In this document: positions 34,115 to 39,874 of the stretch, piece after piece
How the letters are laid out: each line of letters begins with the position of its first letter
Position numbering within the stretch: position 1 is the stretch's first letter
NCBI RefSeq assembly: GCF_028712165.1
Contig: NZ_JAQTQR010000019.1
Location: forward strand, 1 to 39,874
Reading direction: 5' to 3'
From: Sulfuricurvum sp.
Lineage (GTDB): Bacteria > Campylobacterota > Campylobacteria > Campylobacterales > Sulfurimonadaceae
DNA length: 39,874 bases
The notes under the pieces: generated by a model
Databases searched by the model: none
Told to the model about the DNA's origin: nothing
Seen by the model: only the letters and a program-made list of their open reading frames with translations
Made by a program: the position numbers and the translations under genes

Positions 34115-35156
34115 ACGTGAATCGTTTCTAAAAAGTTTCGGAGTCTTTTTTCTCTCTCTCGCCTTTTTGAGCGGAGTACTGGAGTATTATGAATATTTCA
34201 AACTCAAACACGAAATCCATGAAAAAGTATACAATGAAATGCGTTTATGCAGTTACGATCTCAAATGTACCCAATACGACTTTGATTTTGTCCCGCTGGA
34301 ATCGAAAAAACTCTACCAGCTCAGTGAATCACACCAAGAGCTGTATGCGCTGTTTTCAATACCGAAAAACGATACCTATGCCCTGAAACTTAGCTTGTCG
34401 CAAAGTCATTATCAAAAACTGCTGCGACAATCACAAAATCAAGTGATAGGTCATTATCTCTGGGCACTTGCAGTCATATTAGTCATCTCAGCCCTCTTTT
34501 CTCTCTATGCTCTCAATCCATTGCGTCGGGCTCTGCGTTTGACCGAAGAGTTCAGTCGTGATATTTTGCATGATCTAAATACTCCTCTATCAACCCTTCG
34601 TCTGAATGTCAGCCGATTAAGCGTCGAACAAAAGGATGAAAAAAAGATAGCACGAATCACACAAAGCATCGATACAATCGTCTCATTAGGGGATAATTTA
34701 CGCGGATATCTCGAAGAACATGATGTCAAGCGTGAACGTTTCGACCTCCATGGTCTATTGGAAGAGAGGTTGATAGCGTTTCAAAAGCTTTATCCTGAAA
34801 TCACGTTTACCCTCAATCAAGAAACGCTCTTGATCGATACAAATCGAGATGCTTTTGTCCGTATTATCGACAATCTGCTTAGCAATGCCGCTAAATACAA
34901 CATTCGAAGCGGCTCAGTTAACATCAATGTTGATAGCCGCAAAGCATCTCTTTTTATACAAGATACAGGCAAAGGGATTGCCCATCCTGAAAAGATTTTT
35001 GAGCGTTTTTACAAAGAACATGAACGTGGAATGGGAATCGGACTGCATATCGTAAAAAAATTCTGCGATATGCTAAAAATATCCATAGAGGTAGAAAGTT
35101 CACCCGGCAAAGGGAGTCTATTCACACTACAGCTTGCTTCGCTAACGGTTCGCTAA
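34101..35156 (+). CDS. Sensor histidine kinase partner of the OmpR-type regulator
   Basis: 351 aa. Membrane helices at about 12-30 and 115-137 frame a small periplasmic sensor domain (about 85 residues) containing two cysteines (RLCSYDLKCTQYDFDF). There is no clear HAMP domain: the dimerisation helix follows almost directly, with RDILHDLNTPLSTLRL (phospho-His157), then the N box DNLLSNAAKYN and G boxes DTGKGIA and GMGIGLHIVKKFC. The start is TTG at 34101, inside the regulator gene, with AGGAT upstream. Its signal is unknown; the adjacent Met-rich and small periplasmic proteins suggest metal or envelope stress. The 3' end contains the operator of the next gene. Confidence 0.9.
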   Translation: MRRAERESFLKSFGVFFLSLAFLSGVLEYYEYFKLKHEIHEKVYNEMRLCSYDLKCTQYDFDFVPLESKKLYQLSESHQELYALFSIPKNDTYALKLSLSQSHYQKLLRQSQNQVIGHYLWALAVILVISALFSLYALNPLRRALRLTEEFSRDILHDLNTPLSTLRLNVSRLSVEQKDEKKIARITQSIDTIVSLGDNLRGYLEEHDVKRERFDLHGLLEERLIAFQKLYPEITFTLNQETLLIDTNRDAFVRIIDNLLSNAAKYNIRSGSVNINVDSRKASLFIQDTGKGIAHPEKIFERFYKEHERGMGIGLHIVKKFCDMLKISIEVESSPGKGSLFTLQLASLTVR

Positions 35157-35173
35157 TGGTTTTATACCATACT
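35140..35173 (+). promoter_or_regulatory. Direct-repeat operator and promoter of the second small periplasmic gene
   Basis: CGCTAAC (35140-35146) and CGCTAAT (35151-35157) are 11 bp apart, and CATACT (35168-35173) follows after 10 bp, matching 33053-33086. The repeats lie inside the last codons and stop of the kinase gene. Confidence 0.6.
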
Positions 35174-35199
35174 TACACTATTTAAAAAAAAGGATACAT

Positions 35200-35523
35200 A
35201 TGAATACTAAACTCTCTTTACTATTCGTCCTCGTAACTGCTATATCACTGGATGCCGCTCAATCACTGAACGAACAGATTGAAGCGATCAAACATGCCAA
35301 TCCTCAGGAAAGAGTAGAATTAATGAATGCTCTTAAAATGAAAATCGCCGCAATGAATGAAGAAGAACGCTCCAATGCGTTAGAAACACTCAAAAGCAGT
35401 ATGGGAGGAAGTGGGAAATTTCAAAACGGTTTCACACAAGGAAGCGGTGTAGGCGGTTCAGGAGTGATACCGTTATATAATAAAAATATCAATTCCGCTC
35501 CAAAACAGCAAGGACATCCATGA
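35200..35523 (+). CDS. Small periplasmic protein of the two-component module
   Basis: 107 aa. Signal peptide (MNTKLSLLFVLVTAISLDA) and a helical region with ANPQERVELMNALKMKIAAMNEEERSNALETLKSSM, followed by a Gly/Ser-rich tail. The repeated QER/EER-plus-Met pattern resembles that of the Met-rich protein at 33115 and could reflect a common Spy-like or DUF1104-like ancestry. It has its own operator-promoter and overlaps the following barrel gene by 4 bp (ATGA), so both are co-expressed. No specific function is recognised. Confidence 0.75.
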   Translation: MNTKLSLLFVLVTAISLDAAQSLNEQIEAIKHANPQERVELMNALKMKIAAMNEEERSNALETLKSSMGGSGKFQNGFTQGSGVGGSGVIPLYNKNINSAPKQQGHP

Positions 35524-36329
35524 AACGGAGCTATCTTGTTGCACTTTTAATTAGTACTTCACTATTTGGATACACCGACAGCGATATGGACGGTGTAGAA
35601 GACGCGTATGACAAATGTCCGCAAACACTGTTTAGTGATTTGGTCGATCTAAACGGTTGTACGATACAAAGCACACAAAACTCACTTCATTTTGATCTGA
35701 TTTTTGCCGAAGAATATTCAAAAATAAACTACGCTTCACAAGAATACAGCGATACGTGGACAACATCATTTGAGGCTGATATCTATCTAAAAAACTGGAT
35801 ATTTCAAGGATTCACATCCTACTACCGTTCCGATCTATCCGATGCAATGGCAAACGGCTGGAATGACACACTGATAAATGTTTTATATCGAATCACACCA
35901 ACTGAAAAACTTACACTCTATCCCGGCATAGGTATCGTTCTTCCGACGTATAAAAGCAGTTATAGCAATGAGGCTGTTGACTATACAGCATTATTAAATT
36001 TACAGTATGAAATCGATTCTACAAAATATTTGTTCGGTGGATACAGCCATACATGGGTAAATGATAAGGATGTGGCAAAAGCAACGTATCAAAATACGCA
36101 AATGTTTCAAGCAGGCTTTGGATATCAGTTAACACCCAAATCAACACTCAGTATCTCATATAACCAAAACGATACGATCTATCAAGATATTGAAAGTGTT
36201 AAGAGTATTCATGCCGGATATATGCAAAATATCGGCTCACACTGGTCAATCGGGGGTGATTACGGGTATGGTCTGAGTGATTCGGCGAGCGACCATTCAT
36301 TGATTATCGGACTGAAATATCATTATTAA
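35520..36329 (+). CDS. Outer-membrane beta-barrel with thrombospondin type 3-like calcium motif
   Basis: 269 aa. Signal peptide (cleavage near LFGY), then DSDMDGVEDAYDKCPQT...LNGC (about residues 21-48), a thrombospondin type 3 / OmpA-linker type repeat with Asp residues spaced for calcium and two cysteines. The rest is a barrel of about ten strands (FDLIFAEEYSKINY, TSFEADIYLKNWIFQGFTSYY, KSTLSISYNQND) ending in GLKYHY with a C-terminal aromatic residue. It may belong to a DUF-type outer-membrane family in this phylum. Expression from the operator at 35140 suggests it is a target of the two-component system. A bidirectional terminator follows. Confidence 0.75.
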   Translation: MKRSYLVALLISTSLFGYTDSDMDGVEDAYDKCPQTLFSDLVDLNGCTIQSTQNSLHFDLIFAEEYSKINYASQEYSDTWTTSFEADIYLKNWIFQGFTSYYRSDLSDAMANGWNDTLINVLYRITPTEKLTLYPGIGIVLPTYKSSYSNEAVDYTALLNLQYEIDSTKYLFGGYSHTWVNDKDVAKATYQNTQMFQAGFGYQLTPKSTLSISYNQNDTIYQDIESVKSIHAGYMQNIGSHWSIGGDYGYGLSDSASDHSLIIGLKYHY

Positions 36330-36334
36330 AAAGC

Positions 36335-36355
36335 AATACACCGTACTGGTGTATT
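36335..36355. terminator. Bidirectional terminator
   Basis: AATACACC (36335-36342) and GGTGTATT (36348-36355) form a perfect 8-bp stem with a 5-nt loop between two convergent genes. On the minus strand GC and five T follow; on the plus strand only a short T-run. Confidence 0.65.
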
Positions 36356-36544
36356 TTAGGAGAGTGGAGTAGTTTGGACGACGAAATAAAGTTCATCTTT
36401 TAGAGTATTGAGACTTTTAATGACATTGCTTCGTCGAGTCTCATCAAGGTCGAAATGTTGTTCGATTGAATCATAAATACGATCGATACTCGCATAGATT
36501 TCGACCATTAATTCTGCTTTTAATTTATCTTGTACACCGGCCAT
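36356..36544 (-). CDS. Small helical protein next to nitrogenase genes, unknown function
   Basis: 62 aa, not recognised. It is predicted to be all-helical and acidic (MAGVQDKLKAELMVEIYASI ... FDLDETRRSNVIKSLNTLKDELYFVVQ). AGGATG precedes the ATG at usable spacing, and the stop directly abuts a strong hairpin terminator, so it looks like a real gene. It lies downstream of nifK in the same direction but after a strong terminator, so read-through or a separate promoter in 36545-36600 is needed. Small helical proteins of unknown role are common near nif genes. Confidence 0.65.
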   Translation of the reverse strand: MAGVQDKLKAELMVEIYASIDRIYDSIEQHFDLDETRRSNVIKSLNTLKDELYFVVQTTPLS

Positions 36545-36590
36545 AAATCATCCTATTTGTTTGACTAAGTCTTTCGAAAAAAACTCAACC

Positions 36591-36611
36591 AAAAAAATCC
36601 CCATAAGGGGA
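36591..36611 (-). terminator. Rho-independent terminator downstream of nifK
   Basis: On the minus strand TCCCC, loop TTAT, GGGGA and then seven T. It is preceded by a separate perfect hairpin (TTTGTCCC 36634-36641 and GGGACAAA 36647-36654) that starts 3 nt after the nifK stop and may protect the 3' end. Confidence 0.75.
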
Positions 36612-36657
36612 AAATGACGAGAAACAATGAAGTTTTGTCCCGCAAGGGGACAAAGAT

Positions 36658-38202
36658 TTAGCGAATGAGGTCGAAGAAGTAGTCCGTTGTAGCGATACCT
36701 TTGGTATCTTCATCCAATTGGTCAAGAACTTTGTTCGTGATCCAAGTAAGAAGGTTCAACGCTCCATCGTATCCGCTGATAGAGTAACGGTGTAGGTGAT
36801 GACGGTCGAAGATTGGGAATCCGATGTAGATCAACGGAGTACCAGTATCACGCATCAACTCTTTACCATAGCTGTTACCGATCATGAAATCGACAGGCTC
36901 AGTGAACAAGAGTGAACGCATTGCCCACAAGTCTTTTCCTGCCCAAACATTTAGGCTATCTTTCGCCGGAGATGTATCAAGCAATGCTCTCATTTCATCT
37001 TCCCAACCGTTCGGTGCATTGTGGCATAGAACGTGAGTCGGCTCTGCACCCATCTCTAACAAGAATGAAACAACACCTAGAAGGAAGTCAGGATCACCCC
37101 AGATAGCGAATTTTTTACCGTGCATGTACGGATAGCTGTCTTGCATAGCATCAACTAAACGGCCGCGCTCGATTTTTAGTTTTGCAGGAACTTCTTTACC
37201 TGTCAATTCTGCAAGTTTCATAACAAACTCATCAGTCCCTTTAAGACCGATTGGGTTGCTTGTTCCACCAGCATGTTTCCAACGTTTTTCTACCATTTTC
37301 ATAGTTTTAGACGTTGCATATTTTTGAAGACTGATAGTAGCAGAAGAGTTGATACAATCTTTTGCGTCTTCGATTTTTGTTCCGCCTTGGAACATTTCGT
37401 ATTGACCAGCAGGCATATCCCATTGATCAGAGTGGTCACCCAACATGATATAGTCAGTGTCGAATGCTTCTACGATGCTTTTTACTGAACGAAGGCTTCC
37501 GATATACGTTTCAAAACCAGGGATGATGTTAATACGTTGTTTTGTTTCGCCTTTTTGACCTTCAGTAAGTTGAGACATGATACCGTGCATCATGTTGTCA
37601 TATCCAGTAATATGGCTTCCTACGAATGAAGGAGTGTGTGCAAATGGAATCGGATATTCAGCAGGTAAAAACTCACCTTTATCTTCTTCTTTTGCAGCGA
37701 TGATGAATGCCATCAAGTCGTCACCGATAACTTCCGCCATACAAGTAGTAGAAACAGCGATCATTTTAGGTTTGTAAACTGCAGCACAGTTTTTAAGACC
37801 CTCTTTCATATTTACCAATCCACCGAATACCGCAGCATCTTCAGTCATAGAGTCAGATACACATGGTGTAGGCTCTTTGAAGTGACGAGTAAAGTATGAA
37901 CGGAAATACGCAACACATCCATGTGAACCATGAACGTAAGGCATAGTACCTTCAAACCCGAGTGCAACCATAACCGCACCAAGAGGTTGGCATGCTTTCG
38001 CAGGGTTAACAGTAATTGCTTCACGAGCAAGGTTTTTCTCACGGTAATCCCATGATTTAGTCCACTCAGCAATCTCTTCAACTTTCGCAGGGTTGATTGC
38101 GAGCATGGACGACTCAAATTGTTTTTTGTTTTTGAGTACATCTTGGTACTCAGGTCGTTTAAACAGGTCTTTCCCGTTTACGATTTTTTCTACTTCTTGC
38201 AT
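36658..38202 (-). CDS. nifK: Nitrogenase molybdenum-iron protein beta chain NifK
   Basis: 514 aa. P-cluster cysteines are present: ACQPLGA (Cys71), GSHGCVAYFR (Cys96) and STTCMAEVIGDD (Cys154), with SFVGSH following. FKRPEYQDVLKNKKQFE near the start and FPIFDRHHLHRYSISGYDGAL near the end are typical. Together with NifD it forms the tetramer that reduces N2. The ATG at 38202 is chosen (AAGGAA upstream); the frame is open for 24 more codons without a ribosome site. It is the shorter NifK form, similar to Azotobacter. It follows nifD after an unusual 155-nt spacer. Confidence 0.97.
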   Translation of the reverse strand: MQEVEKIVNGKDLFKRPEYQDVLKNKKQFESSMLAINPAKVEEIAEWTKSWDYREKNLAREAITVNPAKACQPLGAVMVALGFEGTMPYVHGSHGCVAYFRSYFTRHFKEPTPCVSDSMTEDAAVFGGLVNMKEGLKNCAAVYKPKMIAVSTTCMAEVIGDDLMAFIIAAKEEDKGEFLPAEYPIPFAHTPSFVGSHITGYDNMMHGIMSQLTEGQKGETKQRINIIPGFETYIGSLRSVKSIVEAFDTDYIMLGDHSDQWDMPAGQYEMFQGGTKIEDAKDCINSSATISLQKYATSKTMKMVEKRWKHAGGTSNPIGLKGTDEFVMKLAELTGKEVPAKLKIERGRLVDAMQDSYPYMHGKKFAIWGDPDFLLGVVSFLLEMGAEPTHVLCHNAPNGWEDEMRALLDTSPAKDSLNVWAGKDLWAMRSLLFTEPVDFMIGNSYGKELMRDTGTPLIYIGFPIFDRHHLHRYSISGYDGALNLLTWITNKVLDQLDEDTKGIATTDYFFDLIR

Positions 38203-38368
38203 TGTGTTTTCCTTGGTATAGACAATTTTCTGCCTCATACGAGGCAAGGAATTTTCAAAGCGCCAAAAGCGCAAGGGCCTGCTGCGAGAGCCAACTCAGT
38301 GTGTATAATTAAAGCAGCTGAGCCGGACTAAGCTCGCTCAGTGCAGGGAAGAAGGCTTCAGCCTTCTT
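38203..38368 (-). other. Hairpin-rich nifD-nifK spacer
   Basis: Four inverted repeats lie between the two genes: AAGAAGGCT and AGCCTTCTT overlapping the nifD stop (38349-38368), CTGAGC and GCTCAG (38318-38341), GCGC and GCGC (38260-38272), and TGCCTC and GAGGCA (38231-38246). None has a T-run on the minus strand. nifD and nifK are usually much closer, so mRNA processing or stabilisation that tunes the D:K ratio is possible. Confidence 0.55.
38231..38246 (-). promoter_or_regulatory. Leader hairpin TGCCTC-N4-GAGGCA, copy 2 (before nifK)
   Basis: Same stem and flanking bases (TTC upstream and AG downstream on the + strand) as at 22200-22215; the loop differs (ATAC versus GAAT). It lies 28 nt before the nifK start. 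Confidence 0.5.
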
Positions 38369-39824
38369 GTTCCCATGGTGCTTTTGAATGTGCCCATACA
38401 GGAGAATTGATCGCAAGATCCATATCCTGGGCGAAAATAGCGAATCCATCGTACCCGTGGTAAGGTCCGCTGTAATCCCATGAGTGCATTTGACGGTATG
38501 GAAGACCCATTTTTTGGAATACATACTTCTCTTTGATCCCAGAAGCTACTAGGTCAGGTTGAAGTTTTTTAACGAACGCTTCAAGCTCATACTCGTTGAC
38601 ATCATCATAGATTACAGTCGAACGGAAAATCTCTTCTTTTGTACGTTTGTAGTCGTCATCATGAGCGAACTCATAACCGGTTCCGATTACTTCCATACCC
38701 AAATCTTCGTAAGCACCGATAACGTGACGAGGGCGGAGACCACCGACGAACAACATTACAGTTTTACCATTAAGACGTGGTTTATATTTCGCGATAACCG
38801 CATCGATCATCGGTTGATATTTAGCGATAACTTCTTCACATTTTGCTTGGATGCTCTCATCAAAGAACGCCGCGATTTTGCGGAGAGATTTGATAGTTTG
38901 TGACGGTCCGAAGAAGTTATATTCAATCCAAGGTATCCCGTACTCTTTTTCCATGTGTCGGCTGATGTAGTTCATTGAACGGTAGCAGTGAAGCAAGTTC
39001 AATTTAACTTTTGGAGTCAATGCCATCTCTTTAAGAGTCGCATCTCCAGACCATTGTGCAACAACACGAAGACCCATTTCTTCCAAAAGAATACGGCTTG
39101 ACCAAGCGTCACCACCGATGTTATAGTCACCGATGATTGCTACGTCATACTCAGTCGTTTCTACATCGCTTGTATTAACATTTACTTTTGCATCAAAAAC
39201 ATAGTCACGAACCGTGTCATTTGCGATGTGGTGACCCAATGATTGAGAAACCCCACGGAAACCTTCACAGTTAACAGGAACGATTGTTTTATCAAGCTCT
39301 TTTGCTTTTACTTTCGCAACAGCACCGATATCATCCCCGATCAAACCGATCGGACATTCTGATTGTACAGTGATACCGTTATTCAAAGGGAAAAGGTTAT
39401 TGATTTCATCAATAGCGATACCCAATTTTTTGTCTCCGCCGAAAACGATGTTGTTTTCTTGGAAATCCGTACTAAAGTTCATAGTAACGAATGTATCAAC
39501 ACCGGTTACACCGATATAATAGTTACGACGACCAGCACGGCTGTATTGACCGCATCCGATAGGACCGTGAGAGATATGAATCATATCTTTAACTGGACCC
39601 CATACAACCCCTTTAGAACCTGCATAAGCACAACCACGTTGACTCATAACACCAGGGACGGTTTTTTTGTTAGAACGGACATCACCGCACGTTTTTTGAT
39701 TTTCGTCATTTGGAGAACCAACGCCTAAGTGTTTTTCACGGTTTTTTGCCGCTTTCTCAGGATACGCTTTTAAGATCTCTTCAATGGCCGCTTTTTGTTT
39801 AGCTTCTAGTGTTTCTGGACCCAT
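38358..39824 (-). CDS. nifD: Nitrogenase molybdenum-iron protein alpha chain NifD
   Basis: 488 aa. P-cluster ligands Cys65 ([15 protein letters not shown]), Cys91 ([11 protein letters not shown]) and Cys157 ([11 protein letters not shown]); FeMo-cofactor ligands Cys280 ([13 protein letters not shown]) and His447 ([17 protein letters not shown]). [24 protein letters not shown] is characteristic of the molybdenum form rather than the vanadium or iron-only enzymes. It carries the active-site cofactor of dinitrogenase. AAGGAAGGGG precedes the ATG, only 14 nt after the stop of the upstream gene, consistent with a nifH-nifD-nifK operon. The stop lies inside a hairpin. Confidence 0.97.
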   Translation of the reverse strand: MGPETLEAKQKAAIEEILKAYPEKAAKNREKHLGVGSPNDENQKTCGDVRSNKKTVPGVMSQRGCAYAGSKGVVWGPVKDMIHISHGPIGCGQYSRAGRRNYYIGVTGVDTFVTMNFSTDFQENNIVFGGDKKLGIAIDEINNLFPLNNGITVQSECPIGLIGDDIGAVAKVKAKELDKTIVPVNCEGFRGVSQSLGHHIANDTVRDYVFDAKVNVNTSDVETTEYDVAIIGDYNIGGDAWSSRILLEEMGLRVVAQWSGDATLKEMALTPKVKLNLLHCYRSMNYISRHMEKEYGIPWIEYNFFGPSQTIKSLRKIAAFFDESIQAKCEEVIAKYQPMIDAVIAKYKPRLNGKTVMLFVGGLRPRHVIGAYEDLGMEVIGTGYEFAHDDDYKRTKEEIFRSTVIYDDVNEYELEAFVKKLQPDLVASGIKEKYVFQKMGLPYRQMHSWDYSGPYHGYDGFAIFAQDMDLAINSPVWAHSKAPWEQEG

Positions 39825-39838
39825 AATACACCCCTTCC

Positions 39839-39874
39839 TTACGCGACTTCGATACGGAATTGTTCCATCGAATC
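39839..39874 (-). CDS. C-terminal end of the gene upstream of nifD (probably nifH)
   Basis: The last 11 codons ([11 protein letters not shown]) and a TAA stop are visible on the minus strand, 14 nt before nifD. Gene order in nif operons makes nifH the likely identity, but these residues alone are not diagnostic. Confidence 0.5.
   Translation of the reverse strand, partial: DSMEQFRIEVA

Noticed and set aside
39363-39728. 121-codon + strand frame inside nifD
   Set aside because: Antisense to highly conserved nitrogenase sequence; no independent support.
1-39874. Search for CRISPR arrays, tRNA/rRNA genes, insertion sequences and attachment sites
   Set aside because: No regularly spaced direct repeats with unique spacers, no cloverleaf or rRNA-like sequence, and no transposase or integrase were recognised.

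Overview
This window looks like a chromosomal segment of a free-living, nitrogen-fixing member of the Campylobacterota, of the Sulfuricurvum/Sulfurimonas type. That is inferred from the AT-rich coding style, the dense packing with 4-base overlaps, the many PAS/GGDEF sensors, the Mo-nitrogenase genes and the small periplasmic proteins typical of the group. No marker gene is present to fix the genus. No rRNA, tRNA, CRISPR array, transposase or phage gene was seen.

Bases 1-16400 are a type II secretion (T2SS) locus. A compact leftward operon reads gspK-L-M-N-C-D-E-F (16332 to 8294). The major pseudopilin gene gspG sits alone at the left edge. Between gspF and gspG lies a separate envelope cassette: a Tat-type lipoprotein with a heptad-repeat tail, a LolA-like periplasmic protein, an RND/MMPL-type exporter and three outer-membrane barrels. 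The two T2SS units share a 33-bp upstream element (289-321 and 16377-16409, 28 positions identical).

Bases 16424-22500 hold a di-heme cytochrome c peroxidase lipoprotein, a PhoX-type phosphatase lipoprotein and a metallophosphatase lipoprotein. The two phosphatases share an almost identical N-terminal module. Each has a Pho-box-like array of four 11-bp direct repeats placed exactly 10 bp before its -10, so both are probably phosphate-starvation genes. Upstream lies a tandem pair of tiny Cys/His-rich proteins of unknown function.

Bases 22699-32894 are a signalling block: PAS-PAS-GGDEF-EAL, a soluble GGDEF protein, a P3A-type proton ATPase, a multi-PAS-GAF-HD-GYP protein and a membrane HAMP-PAS-GGDEF protein. 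Bases 33115-36329 are a self-contained two-component module: a Met-rich periplasmic protein, an OmpR-type regulator, a histidine kinase, a second small periplasmic protein and an outer-membrane barrel with a calcium-type repeat. Matching 11-bp direct-repeat operators precede both small-protein genes, which suggests the regulator controls its flanking genes.

Bases 36356-39874 carry nitrogenase genes nifD and nifK leftward, the tail of the preceding gene (probably nifH) and a small gene downstream of a strong terminator. The nifD-nifK gap is unusually long (155 nt) and full of hairpins. One of these hairpins also occurs upstream of the second Cys/His-rich small gene.
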